DNA from: Parapristionchus giblindavisi
Taxonomy: Eukaryota > Nematoda > Chromadorea > Rhabditida > Diplogasteridae
Length of the DNA stretch: 64,000 nt
Assembly (NCBI GenBank): GCA_943737045.1
Contig: CALSFV010000212.1
Location: 1,163,001 to 1,227,000 of the forward strand
Direction: 5' to 3'
Positions 1 to 14,765 of the stretch are shown here, in pieces. Positions within the stretch are counted from its first letter, which is position 1. Every line of letters starts with the position of its first letter. The position numbers were made by a program, and so were the translations under genes. Below the pieces are notes generated by a model. That model saw nothing but the letters and a program-made list of their open reading frames with translations, had not been told where the DNA came from and searched no databases.

Positions 1-321
1 TACTGACCACTTTGAAATAGTTTATCTTATTCAGAATTTTTCGCTCTTTCATTTGGTATATGACACGATAGGTTTCAATTTCATTTTCATATTTCTCAAG
101 TTATCTTGATCATATCAGAGTAAAAGCTACTTTTGTACTTCGGTCATTATAGCAGCAGTAAAATATTACAGCTCGACATGACCTAAAGTGTGTCTCATTC
201 AGAATTTTTTCCTCTTTCACATAGTATATTACTCGATAAGTATCATTGACAATTAGACTTGTAACGAATTATTTTGTACCAAAAACAGAGAGTATTGAAA
301 GATATATTTACATATTGGCCG

Positions 322-2889
322 TACTGACCACTTTGAAATAGTTTTCTTATTCAGAATGTTTCGCTCTTTCATTTGGTATATGACACGATAGGTTTCATTT
401 TCATTTTCATATTTCTCAAGTTATCTTGATCATATCAGAGTAAAAGCTACTTTTGTACTTCGGTCATTATAGCAGCAGTAAAATATTACAGCTCGACATG
501 ACCTGAAGTGTGTCTCATTCAGATTTTTTTCCTCTTTCACATAGTATATTACTCGATAAGTATCATTGACAATTAGACTTGTAACAAATTATTTTGTACC
601 AAAAACAGAGAGTATTGAAAGATAAATTTACATATTGGCCGTACTGACCACTTTGAAATAGTTTATCTTATTCAGAATTTTTCGCTCTTTCATTTGGTAT
701 ATGACACGATAGGTTTCAATTTCATTTTCATATTTCTCAAGTTATCTTGATCATATCAGAGTAAAAGCTACTTTTGTACTTCGGTCATTATAGCAGCAGT
801 AAAATATTACAGCTCGACATGACCTGAAGTGTGTCTCATTCAGAATTTTTTCCTCTTTCACATAGTATATTACTCGATAAGTATCATTGACAATTAGACT
901 TGTAACGAATTATTTTTGTACCAAAAACAGAGAGTATTGAAAGATAAATTTACATATTGGCCGTACTGACCACTTTGAAATAGTTTATCTTATTCAGAAT
1001 TTTTCGCTCTTTCATTTGGTATATGACACGATAGGTTTCAATTTCATTTTCATATTTCTCAAGTAATCTTGATCATATCAGAGTAAAAGCTACTTTTGTA
1101 CTTCGGTCATTATAGCAGCAGTAAAATATTACAGCTCGACATGACCTGAAGTATGTCTTATTCAGAATTTTTTCCTCTTTCACATAGTATATTACTCGAT
1201 AAGTATCATTGACAATTAGACTTGTAACGAATTATTTTTGTACCAAAAACAGAGAGTACTGAAAGATAAATTTACATATAGGCCGTACTGACCACTTTGA
1301 AATAGTTTTCTTATTCAGAATGTTTCGCTCTTTCATTTGGTATATGACACGATAGGTTTCATTTTCATTTTCATATTTCTCAAGTTATCTTGATCATATC
1401 AGAGTAAAAGCTACTTTTGTACTTCGGTCATTATAGCAGCAGTAAAATATTACAGCTCGACATGACCTGAAGTGTGTCTCATTCAGAATTTTTTCCTTTT
1501 TCACATAGTATATTACTCGATAAGTATCATTGACAATTAGACTTGTAACGAATTATTTTTGTACCAAAAACAGAGAGTATTGAAAGATAAATTTACATAT
1601 TGGCCGTACTGACCACTTTGAAATAGTTTATCTTATTCAGAATTTTTCGCTCTTTCATTTGGTATATGACACGATAGGTTTCAATTTCATTTTCATATTT
1701 CTCAAGTTATCTTGATCATATCAGAGTAAAAGCTACTTTTGTACTTCGGTCATTATAGCAGCAGTAAAATATTACAGCTCGACATGACCTAAAGTGTGTC
1801 TCATTCAGAATTTTTTCCTCTTTCACATAGTATATTACTCGATAAGTATCATTGACAATTAGACTTGTAACGAATTATTTTGTACCAAAAACAGAGAGTA
1901 TTGAAAGATATATTTACATATTGGCCGTACTGACCACTTTGAAATAGTTTTCTTATTCAGAATGTTTCGCTCTTTCATTTGGTATATGACACGATAGGTT
2001 TCATTTTCATTTTCATATTTCTCAAGTTATCTTGATCATATCAGAGTAAAAGCTACTTTTGTACTTCGGTCATTATAGCAGCAATAAAATATTACAGCTC
2101 GACATGACCTGAAGTGTGTCTCATTCAGAATTTTTTCCTCTTTCACATAGTATATCTCTCGATAAGTATCATTGACAATTAGACTTGTAACGATTTATTT
2201 TGTACCAAAAACAGAGAGTATTGAAAGATAAATTTACATATTGGCCGTACTGACCACTTTGAAATAGTTTATCTTATTCAGAATTTTTCGCTCTTTCATT
2301 TGGTATATGACACGATAGGTTTCAATTTCATTTTCATATTTCTCAAGTTATCTTGATCATATCAGAGTAAAAGCTACTTTTGTACTTCGGTCATTATAGC
2401 AGCAGTAAAATATTACAGCTCGACATGACCTGAAGTGTGTCTCATTCAGATTTTTTTCCTCTTTCACATAGTATATTACTCGATAAGTATCATTGACAAT
2501 TAGACTTGTAACGAATTATTTTGTACCAAAAACAGAGAGTATTGAAAGATATATTTACATATTGGCCGTACTGACCACTTTGAAATAGTTTTCTTATTCA
2601 GAATTTTTCGCTCTTTCATTTGGTATATGACACGATAGGTTTCATTTTCATTTTCATATTTCTCAAGTTATCTTGATCATATCAGAGTAAAAGCTACTTT
2701 TGTACTTCGGTCATTATAGCAGCAATAAAATATTACAGCTCGACATGACCTGAAGTGTGTCTCATTCAGAATTTTTTCCTCTTTCACATAGTATATTACT
2801 CGATAAGTATCATTGACAATTAGACTTGTAACGAATTATTTTTGTACCAAAAACAGAGAGTATTGAAAGATAGATTTACATAGTGGCCG
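322..2889 (+). repeat. 8-monomer higher-order repeat, copy 1 (2568 bp)
   Basis: Eight consecutive monomers, each with its own marker set. In order: 'cagattttttt' with 'aacaaatt'; 'atctta' with five T; 'caagtaatcttg' with 'gtatgtctta' and 'gagtactg'; 'cctttttcac'; 'cctaaagtgtg' with 'gatatat'; 'tatctctc' with 'aacgattt'; 'cagattttttt' with 'gatatat'; and 'gcagcaat' with 'gatagatttacatagtgg'. The same order follows immediately in the next copy. Monomer 1-321 matches the fifth member of this unit, so the window probably starts inside a preceding, rearranged unit. Confidence 0.9.
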
Positions 2890-5456
2890 TACTGACCACT
2901 TTGAAATAGTTTTCTTATTCAGAATGTTTCGCTCTTTCATTTGGTATATGACACGATAGGTTTCATTTTCATTTTCATATTTCTCAAGTTATCTTGATCA
3001 TATCAGAGTAAAAGCTACTTTTGTACTTCGGTCATTATAGCAGCAGTAAAATATTACAGCTCGACATGACCTGAAGTGTGTCTCATTCAGATTTTTTTCC
3101 TCTTTCACATAGTATATTACTCGATAAGTATCATTGACAATTAGACTTGTAACAAATTATTTTGTACCAAAAACAGAGAGTATTGAAAGATAAATTTACA
3201 TATTGGCCGTACTGACCACTTTGAAATAGTTTATCTTATTCAGAATTTTTCGCTCTTTCATTTGGTATATGACACGATAGGTTTCAATTTCATTTTCATA
3301 TTTCTCAAGTTATCTTGATCATATCAGAGTAAAAGCTACTTTTGTACTTCGGTCATTATAGCAGCAGTAAAATATTACAGCTCGACATGACCTGAAGTGT
3401 GTCTCATTCAGAATTTTTTCCTCTTTCACATAGTATATTACTCGATAAGTATCATTGACAATTAGACTTGTAACGAATTATTTTTGTACCAAAAACAGAG
3501 AGTATTGAAAGATAAATTTACATATTGGCCGTACTGACCACTTTGAAATAGTTTATCTTATTCAGAATTTTTCGCTCTTTCATTTGGTATATGACACGAT
3601 AGGTTTCAATTTCATTTTCATATTTCTCAAGTAATCTTGATCATATCAGAGTAAAAGCTACTTTTGTACTTCGGTCATTATAGCAGCAGTAAAATATTAC
3701 AGCTCGACATGACCTGAAGTATGTCTTATTCAGAATTTTTTCCTCTTTCACATAGTATATTACTCGATAAGTATCATTGACAATTAGACTTGTAACGAAT
3801 TATTTTTGTACCAAAAACAGAGAGTACTGAAAGATAAATTTACATATAGGCCGTACTGACCACTTTGAAATAGTTTTCTTATTCAGAATGTTTCGCTCTT
3901 TCATTTGGTATATGACACGATAGGTTTCATTTTCATTTTCATATTTCTCAAGTTATCTTGATCATATCAGAGTAAAAGCTACTTTTGTACTTCGGTCATT
4001 ATAGCAGCAGTAAAATATTACAGCTCGACATGACCTGAAGTGTGTCTCATTCAGAATTTTTTCCTTTTTCACATAGTATATTACTCGATAAGTATCATTG
4101 ACAATTAGACTTGTAACGAATTATTTTTGTACCAAAACAGAGAGTATTGAAAGATAAATTTACATATTGGCCGTACTGACCACTTTGAAATAGTTTATCT
4201 TATTCAGAATTTTTCGCTCTTTCATTTGGTATATGACACGATAGGTTTCAATTTCATTTTCATATTTCTCAAGTTATCTTGATCATATCAGAGTAAAAGC
4301 TACTTTTGTACTTCGGTCATTATAGCAGCAGTAAAATATTACAGCTCGACATGACCTAAAGTGTGTCTCATTCAGAATTTTTTCCTCTTTCACATAGTAT
4401 ATTACTCGATAAGTATCATTGACAATTAGACTTGTAACGAATTATTTTGTACCAAAAACAGAGAGTATTGAAAGATATATTTACATATTGGCCGTACTGA
4501 CCACTTTGAAATAGTTTTCTTATTCAGAATGTTTCGCTCTTTCATTTGGTATATGACACGATAGGTTTCATTTTCATTTTCATATTTCTCAAGTTATCTT
4601 GATCATATCAGAGTAAAAGCTACTTTTGTACTTCGGTCATTATAGCAGCAATAAAATATTACAGCTCGACATGACCTGAAGTGTGTCTCATTCAGAATTT
4701 TTTCCTCTTTCACATAGTATATCTCTCGATAAGTATCATTGACAATTAGACTTGTAACGATTTATTTTGTACCAAAAACAGAGAGTATTGAAAGATAAAT
4801 TTACATATTGGCCGTACTGACCACTTTGAAATAGTTTATCTTATTCAGAATTTTTCGCTCTTTCATTTGGTATATGACACGATAGGTTTCAATTTCATTT
4901 TCATATTTCTCAAGTTATCTTGATCATATCAGAGTAAAAGCTACTTTTGTACTTCGGTCATTATAGCAGCAGTAAAATATTACAGCTCGACATGACCTGA
5001 AGTGTGTCTCATTCAGATTTTTTTCCTCTTTCACATAGTATATTACTCGATAAGTATCATTGACAATTAGACTTGTAACGAATTATTTTGTACCAAAAAC
5101 AGAGAGTATTGAAAGATATATTTACATATTGGCCGTACTGACCACTTTGAAATAGTTTTCTTATTCAGAATTTTTCGCTCTTTCATTTGGTATATGACAC
5201 GATAGGTTTCATTTTCATTTTCATATTTCTCAAGTTATCTTGATCATATCAGAGTAAAAGCTACTTTTGTACTTCGGTCATTATAGCAGCAATAAAATAT
5301 TACAGCTCGACATGACCTGAAGTGTGTCTCATTCAGAATTTTTTCCTCTTTCACATAGTATATTACTCGATAAGTATCATTGACAATTAGACTTGTAACG
5401 AATTATTTTTGTACCAAAAACAGAGAGTATTGAAAGATAGATTTACATAGTGGCCG
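2890..5456 (+). repeat. 8-monomer higher-order repeat, copy 2 (2567 bp)
   Basis: Repeats the marker order of the preceding unit monomer by monomer. The one difference I noticed is a missing A in 'gtaccaaaacag' near 4130, which explains the 1-bp shorter length. Such near-identity next to monomers that differ from each other at many sites indicates recent duplication of the whole 8-mer, by unequal exchange or a similar process. Confidence 0.9.
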
Positions 5457-8400
5457 TACTGACCACTTTGAAATAGTTTTCTTATTCAGAATGTTTCGCT
5501 CTTTCATTTGGTATATGACACGATAGGTTTCATTTTCATTTTCATATTTCTCAAGTTATCTTGATCATATCAGAGTAAAAGCTACTTTTGTACTTCGGTC
5601 ATTATAGCAGCAGTAAAATATTACAGCTCGACATGACCTGAAGTGTGTCTCATTCAGAATTTTTTCCTCTTTCACATAGTATATCTCTCGATAAGTATCA
5701 TTGACAATTAGACTTGTAACGAATTATTTTGTACCAAAAACAGAGAGTATTGAAAGATAAATTTACATATTGGCCGTACTGACCACTTTGAAATAGTTTA
5801 TCTTATTCAGAATTTTTCGCTCTTTCATTTGGTATATGACACGATAGGTTTCAATTTCATTTTCATATTTCTCAAGTTATCTTGATCATATCAGAGTAAA
5901 AGCTACTTTTGTACTTCGGTCATTATAGCAGCAATAAAATATTACAGCTCGACATGACCTGAAGTGTGTCTCATTCAGAATTTTTTCCTCTTTCACATAG
6001 TATATCTCTCGATAAGTATCATTGACAATTAGACTTGTAACGATTTATTTTGTACCAAAAACAGAGAGTATTGAAAGATAAATTTACATATTGGCCGTAC
6101 TGACCACTTTGAAATAGTTTATCTTATTCAGAATTTTTCGCTCTTTCATTTGGTATATGACACGATAGGTTTCAATTTCATTTTCATATTTCTCAAGTTA
6201 TCTTGATCATATCAGAGTAAAAGCTACTTTTGTACTTCGGTCATTATAGCAGCAGTAAAATATTACAGCTCGACATGACCTGAAGTGTGTCTCATTCAGA
6301 TTTTTTTCCTCTTTCACATAGTATATTACTCGATAAGTATCATTGACAATTAGACTTGTAACGAATTATTTTGTACCAAAAACAGAGAGTATTGAAAGAT
6401 ATATTTACATATTGGCCGTACTGACCACTTTGAAATAGTTTTCTTATTCAGAATTTTTCGCTCTTTCATTTGGTATATGACACGATAGGTTTCATTTTCA
6501 TTTTCATATTTCTCAAGTTATCTTGATCATATCAGAGTAAAAGCTACTTTTGTACTTCGGTCATTATAGCAGCAATAAAATATTACAGCTCGACATGACC
6601 TGAAGTGTGTCTCATTCAGAATTTTTTCCTCTTTCACATAGTATATTACTCGATAAGTATCATTGACAATTAGACTTGTAACGAATTATTTTTGTACCAA
6701 AAACAGAGAGTATTGAAAGATAGATTTACATAGTGGCCGTACTGACCACTTTGAAATAGTTTTCTTATTCAGAATGTTTCGCTCTTTCATTTGGTATATG
6801 ACACGATAGGTTTCATTTTCATTTTCATATTTCTCAAGTTATCTTGATCATATCAGAGTAAAAGCTACTTTTGTACTTCGGTCATTATAGCAGCAGTAAA
6901 ATATTACAGCTCGACATGACCTGAAGTGTGTCTCATTCAGAATTTTTTCCTCTTTCACATAGTATATCTCTCGATAAGTATCATTGACAATTAGACTTGT
7001 AACGAATTATTTTGTACCAAAAACAGAGAGTATTGAAAGATAAATTTACATATTGGCCGTACTGACCACTTTGAAATAGTTTATCTTATTCAGAATTTTT
7101 CGCTCTTTCATTTGGTATATGACACGATAGGTTTCAATTTCATTTTCATATTTCTCAAGTTATCTTGATCATATCAGAGTAAAAGCTACTTTTGTACTTC
7201 GGTCATTATAGCAGTAGTAAAATATTACAGCTCGACATGACCTGAAGTATGTCTTATTCAGAATTTTTTCCTCTTTCACATAGTATATTACTCGATAAGT
7301 ATCATTGACAATTAGACTTGTAACGAATTATTTTTGTACCAAAAACAGAGAGTACTGAAAGATAAATTTACATATAGGCCGTACTGACCACTTTGAAATA
7401 GTTTTCTTATTCAGAATGTTTCGCTCTTTCATTTGGTATATGACACGATAGGTTTCATTTTCATTTTCATATTTCTCAAGTTATCTTGATCATATCAGAG
7501 TAAAAGCTACTTTTGTACTTCGGTCATTATAGCAGCAGTAAAATATTACAGCTCGACATGACCTGAAGTGTGTCTCATTCAGAATTTTTTCCTTTTTCAC
7601 ATAGTATATTACTCGATAAGTATCATTGACAATTAGACTTGTAACGAATTATTTTTGTACCAAAAACAGAGAGTATTGAAAGATAAATTTACATATTGGC
7701 CGTACTGACCACTTTGAAATAGTTTATCTTATTCAGAATTTTTCGCTCTTTCATTTGGTATATGACACGATAGGTTTCAATTTCATTTTCATATTTCTCA
7801 AGTTATCTTGATCATATCAGAGTAAAAGCTACTTTTGTACTTCGGTCATTATAGCAGTAGTAAAATATTACAGCTCGACATGACCTGAAGTATGTCTTAT
7901 TCAGAATTTTTTCCTCTTTCACATAGTATATTACTCGATAAGTATCATTGACAATTAGACTTGTAACGAATTATTTTTGTACCAAAAACAGAGAGTACTG
8001 AAAGATAAATTTACATATAGGCCGTACTGACCACTTTGAAATAGTTTTCTTATTCAGAATGTTTCGCTCTTTCATTTGGTATATGACACGATAGGTTTCA
8101 TTTTCATTTTCATATTTCTCAAGTTATCTTGATCATATCAGAGTAAAAGCTACTTTTGTACTTCGGTCATTATAGCAGCAGTAAAATATTACAGCTCGAC
8201 ATGACCTGAAGTGTGTCTCATTCAGAATTTTTTCCTTTTTCACATAGTATATTACTCGATAAGTATCATTGACAATTAGACTTGTAACGAATTATTTTGT
8301 ACCAAAAACAGAGAGTATTGAAAGATAAATTTACATATTGGCCGTACTGACCACTTTGAAATAGTTTATCTTATTCAGAATTTTTCGCTCTTTCATTTGG

Positions 8401-11400
8401 TATATGACACGATAGGTTTCAATTTCATTTTCATATTTCTCAAGTTATCTTGATCATATCAGAGTAAAAGCTACTTTTGTACTTCGGTCATTATAGCAGC
8501 AGTAAAATATTACAGCTCGACATGACCTGAAGTGTGTCTCATTCAGATTTTTTTCCTCTTTCACATAGTATATTACTCGATAAGTATCATTGACAATTAG
8601 ACTTGTAACGAATTATTTTGTACCAAAAACAGAGAGTATTGAAAGATATATTTACATATTGGCCGTACTGACCACTTTGAAATAGTTTTCTTATTCAGAA
8701 TTTTTCGCTCTTTCATTTGGTATATGACACGATAGGTTTCATTTTCATTTTCATATTTCTCAAGTTATCTTGATCATATCAGAGTAAAAGCTACTTTTGT
8801 ACTTCGGTCATTATAGCAGCAATAAAATATTACAGCTCGACATGACCTGAAGTGTGTCTCATTCAGAATTTTTTCCTCTTTCACATAGTATATTACTCGA
8901 TAAGTATCATTGACAATTAGACTTGTAACGAATTATTTTTGTACCAAAAACAGAGAGTATTGAAAGATAGATTTACATAGTGGCCGTACTGACCACTTTG
9001 AAATAGTTTTCTTATTCAGAATGTTTCGCTCTTTCATTTGGTATATGACACGATAGGTTTCATTTTCATTTTCATATTTCTCAAGTTATCTTGATCATAT
9101 CAGAGTAAAAGCTACTTTTGTACTTCGGTCATTATAGCAGCAGTAAAATATTACAGCTCGACATGACCTGAAGTGTGTCTCATTCAGAATTTTTTCCTCT
9201 TTCACATAGTATATCTCTCGATAAGTATCATTGACAATTAGACTTGTAACGAATTATTTTGTACCAAAAACAGAGAGTATTGAAAGATAAATTTACATAT
9301 TGGCCGTACTGACCACTTTGAAATAGTTTATCTTATTCAGAATTTTTCGCTCTTTCATTTGGTATATGACACGATAGGTTTCAATTTCATTTTCATATTT
9401 CTCAAGTTATCTTGATCATATCAGAGTAAAAGCTACTTTTGTACTTCGGTCATTATAGCAGTAGTAAAATATTACAGCTCGACATGACCTGAAGTATGTC
9501 TTATTCAGAATTTTTTCCTCTTTCACATAGTATATTACTCGATAAGTATCATTGACAATTAGACTTGTAACGAATTATTTTTGTACCAAAAACAGAGAGT
9601 ACTGAAAGATAAATTTACATATAGGCCGTACTGACCACTTTGAAATAGTTTTCTTATTCAGAATGTTTCGCTCTTTCATTTGGTATATGACACGATAGGT
9701 TTCATTTTCATTTTCATATTTCTCAAGTTATCTTGATCATATCAGAGTAAAAGCTACTTTTGTACTTCGGTCATTATAGCAGCAGTAAAATATTACAGCT
9801 CGACATGACCTGAAGTGTGTCTCATTCAGAATTTTTTCCTTTTTCACATAGTATATTACTCGATAAGTATCATTGACAATTAGACTTGTAACGAATTATT
9901 TTTGTACCAAAAACAGAGAGTATTGAAAGATAAATTTACATATTGGCCGTACTGACCACTTTGAAATAGTTTTCTTATTCAGAATGTTTCGCTCTTTCAT
10001 TTGGTATATGACACGATAGGTTTCATTTTCATTTTCATATTTCTCAAGTTATCTTGATCATATCAGAGTAAAAGCTACTTTTGTACTTCGGTCATTATAG
10101 CAGCAGTAAAATATTACAGCTCGACATGACCTGAAGTGTGTCTCATTCAGAATTTTTTCCTCTTTCACATAGTATATCTCTCGATAAGTATCATTGACAA
10201 TTAGACTTGTAACGAATTATTTTGTACCAAAAACAGAGAGTATTGAAAGATAAATTTACATATTGGCCGTACTGACCACTTTGAAATAGTTTATCTTATT
10301 CAGAATTTTTCGCTCTTTCATTTGGTATATGACACGATAGGTTTCAATTTCATTTTCATATTTCTCAAGTTATCTTGATCATATCAGAGTAAAAGCTACT
10401 TTTGTACTTCGGTCATTATAGCAGTAGTAAAATATTACAGCTCGACATGACCTGAAGTATGTCTTATTCAGAATTTTTTCCTCTTTCACATAGTATATTA
10501 CTCGATAAGTATCATTGACAATTAGACTTGTAACGAATTATTTTTGTACCAAAAACAGAGAGTACTGAAAGATAAATTTACATATAGGCCGTACTGACCA
10601 CTTTGAAATAGTTTTCTTATTCAGAATGTTTCGCTCTTTCATTTGGTATATGACACGATAGGTTTCATTTTCATTTTCATATTTCTCAAGTTATCTTGAT
10701 CATATCAGAGTAAAAGCTACTTTTGTACTTCGGTCATTATAGCAGCAGTAAAATATTACAGCTCGACATGACCTGAAGTGTGTCTCATTCAGAATTTTTT
10801 CCTTTTTCACATAGTATATTACTCGATAAGTATCATTGACAATTAGACTTGTAACGAATTATTTTTGTACCAAAAACAGAGAGTATTGAAAGATAAATTT
10901 ACATATTGGCCGTACTGACCACTTTGAAATAGTTTATCTTATTCAGAATTTTTCGCTCTTTCATTTGGTATATGACACGATAGGTTTCAATTTCATTTTC
11001 ATATTTCTCAAGTTATCTTGATCATATCAGAGTAAAAGCTACTTTTGTACTTCGGTCATTATAGCAGTAGTAAAATATTACAGCTCGACATGACCTGAAG
11101 TATGTCTTATTCAGAATTTTTTCCTCTTTCACATAGTATATTACTCGATAAGTATCATTGACAATTAGACTTGTAACGAATTATTTTTGTACCAAAAACA
11201 GAGAGTACTGAAAGATAAATTTACATATAGGCCGTACTGACCACTTTGAAATAGTTTTCTTATTCAGAATGTTTCGCTCTTTCATTTGGTATATGACACG
11301 ATAGGTTTCATTTTCATTTTCATATTTCTCAAGTTATCTTGATCATATCAGAGTAAAAGCTACTTTTGTACTTCGGTCATTATAGCAGCAGTAAAATATT

Positions 11401-14124
11401 ACAGCTCGACATGACCTGAAGTGTGTCTCATTCAGAATTTTTTCCTTTTTCACATAGTATATTACTCGATAAGTATCATTGACAATTAGACTTGTAACGA
11501 ATTATTTTGTACCAAAAACAGAGAGTATTGAAAGATAAATTTACATATTGGCCGTACTGACCACTTTGAAATAGTTTATCTTATTCAGAATTTTTCGCTC
11601 TTTCATTTGGTATATGACACGATAGGTTTCATTTTCATTTTCATATTTCTCAAGTTATCTTGATCATATCAGAGTAAAAGCTACTTTTGTACTTCGGTCA
11701 TTATAGCAGCAATAAAATATTACAGCTCGACATGACCTGAAGTGTGTCTCATTCAGAATTTTTTCCTCTTTCACATAGTATATTACTCGATAAGTATCAT
11801 TGACAATTAGACTTGTAACGAATTATTTTTGTACCAAAAACAGAGAGTATTGAAAGATAGATTTACATAGTGGCCGTACTGACCACTTTGAAATAGTTTT
11901 CTTATTCAGAATGTTTCGCTCTTTCATTTGGTATATGACACGATAGGTTTCATTTTCATTTTCATATTTCTCAAGTTATCTTGATCATATCAGAGTAAAA
12001 GCTACTTTTGTACTTCGGTCATTATAGCAGCAGTAAAATATTACAGCTCGACATGACCTGAAGTGTGTCTCATTCAGAATTTTTTCCTCTTTCACATAGT
12101 ATATCTCTCGATAAGTATCATTGACAATTAGACTTGTAACGAATTATTTTGTACCAAAAACAGAGAGTATTGAAAGATAAATTTACATATTGGCCGTACT
12201 GACCACTTTGAAATAGTTTATCTTATTCAGAATTTTTCGCTCTTTCATTTGGTATATGACACGATAGGTTTCAATTTCATTTTCATATTTCTCAAGTTAT
12301 CTTGATCATATCAGAGTAAAAGCTACTTTTGTACTTCGGTCATTATAGCAGTAGTAAAATATTACAGCTCGACATGACCTGAAGTATGTCTTATTCAGAA
12401 TTTTTTCCTCTTTCACATAGTATATTACTCGATAAGTATCATTGACAATTAGACTTGTAACGAATTATTTTTGTACCAAAAACAGAGAGTACTGAAAGAT
12501 AAATTTACATATAGGCCGTACTGACCACTTTGAAATAGTTTTCTTATTCAGAATGTTTCGCTCTTTCATTTGGTATATGACACGATAGGTTTCATTTTCA
12601 TTTTCATATTTCTCAAGTTATCTTGATCATATCAGAGTAAAAGCTACTTTTGTACTTCGGTCATTATAGCAGCAGTAAAATATTACAGCTCGACATGACC
12701 TGAAGTGTGTCTCATTCAGAATTTTTTCCTTTTTCACATAGTATATTACTCGATAAGTATCATTGACAATTAGACTTGTAACGAATTATTTTTGTACCAA
12801 AAACAGAGAGTATTGAAAGATAAATTTACATATTGGCCGTACTGACCACTTTGAAATAGTTTATCTTATTCAGAATTTTTCGCTCTTTCATTTGGTATAT
12901 GACACGATAGGTTTCAATTTCATTTTCATATTTCTCAAGTTATCTTGATCATATCAGAGTAAAAGCTACTTTTGTACTTCGGTCATTATAGCAGTAGTAA
13001 AATATTACAGCTCGACATGACCTGAAGTATGTCTTATTCAGAATTTTTTCCTCTTTCACATAGTATATTACTCGATAAGTATCATTGACAATTAGACTTG
13101 TAACGAATTATTTTTGTACCAAAAACAGAGAGTACTGAAAGATAAATTTACATATAGGCCGTACTGACCACTTTGAAATAGTTTTCTTATTCAGAATGTT
13201 TCGCTCTTTCATTTGGTATATGACACGATAGGTTTCATTTTCATTTTCATATTTCTCAAGTTATCTTGATCATATCAGAGTAAAAGCTACTTTTGTACTT
13301 CGGTCATTATAGCAGCAGTAAAATATTACAGCTCGACATGACCTGAAGTGTGTCTCATTCAGAATTTTTTCCTTTTTCACATAGTATATTACTCGATAAG
13401 TATCATTGACAATTAGACTTGTAACGAATTATTTTGTACCAAAAACAGAGAGTATTGAAAGATAAATTTACATATTGGCCGTACTGACCACTTTGAAATA
13501 GTTTATCTTATTCAGAATTTTTCGCTCTTTCATTTGGTATATGACACGATAGGTTTCAATTTCATTTTCATATTTCTCAAGTTATCTTGATCATATCAGA
13601 GTAAAAGCTACTTTTGTACTTCGGTCATTATAGCAGTAGTAAAATATTACAGCTCGACATGACCTGAAGTATGTCTTATTCAGAATTTTTTCCTCTTTCA
13701 CATAGTATATTACTCGATAAGTATCATTGACAATTAGACTTGTAACGAATTATTTTTGTACCAAAAACAGAGAGTACTGAAAGATAAATTTACATATAGG
13801 CCGTACTGACCACTTTGAAATAGTTTTCTTATTCAGAATGTTTCGCTCTTTCATTTGGTATATGACACGATAGGTTTCATTTTCATTTTCATATTTCTCA
13901 AGTTATCTTGATCATATCAGAGTAAAAGCTACTTTTGTACTTCGGTCATTATAGCAGCAGTAAAATATTACAGCTCGACATGACCTGAAGTGTGTCTCAT
14001 TCAGAATTTTTTCCTTTTTCACATAGTATATTACTCGATAAGTATCATTGACAATTAGACTTGTAACGAATTATTTTTGTACCAAAAACAGAGAGTATTG
14101 AAAGATAAATTTACATATTGGCCG
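5457..14124 (+). repeat. Mosaic satellite block rich in 643-bp dimers (27 monomers)
   Basis: Twenty-seven monomers of recombined types. The commonest motif is a dimer. Its first member has 'gcagtagt', 'gtatgtctta', 'gagtactg' and 'catatagg' (for example 7060, 7703, 9307). Its second has 'aatgttt' and 'cctttttcac' (for example 7382, 8025). Dimers occur singly or in pairs, separated by monomers with 'tatctctc' or 'gatagatttacatagtgg'. The run 6098-8344 (seven monomers) is partly repeated from 8345. Chimeric monomers such as the one starting near 11554, which begins as one type and continues as another, show exchange within monomers. Confidence 0.85.
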
Positions 14125-14765
14125 TACTGACCACTTTGAAATAGTTTATCTTATTCAGAATTTTTCGCTCTTTCATTTGGTATATGACACGATAGGTTTC
14201 AATTTCATTTTCATATTTCTCAAGTTATCTTGATCATATCAGAGTAAAAGCTACTTTTGTACTTCGGTCATTATAGCAGCAGTAAAATATTACAGCTCGA
14301 CATGACCTGAAGTGTGTCTCATTCAGAATTTTTTCCTCTTTCACATAGTATATTACTCGATAAGTATCATTGACAATTAGACTTGTAACGAATTATTTTG
14401 TACCAAAAACAGAGAGTATTGAAAGATATATTTACATATTGGCCGTACTGACCACTTTGAAATAGTTTTCTTATTCAGAATTTTTCGCTCTTTCATTTGG
14501 TATATGACACGATAGGTTTCATTTTCATTTTCATATTTCTCAAGTTATCTTGATCATATCAGAGTAAAAGCTACTTTTGTACTTCGGTCATTATAGCAGC
14601 AATAAAATATTACAGCTCGACATGACCTGAAGTGTGTCTCATTCAGAATTTTTTCCTCTTTCACATAGTATATCTCTCGATAAGTATCATTGACAATTAG
14701 ACTTGTAACGATTTATTTTGTACCAAAAACAGAGAGTATTGAAAGATAAATTTACATATTGGCCG

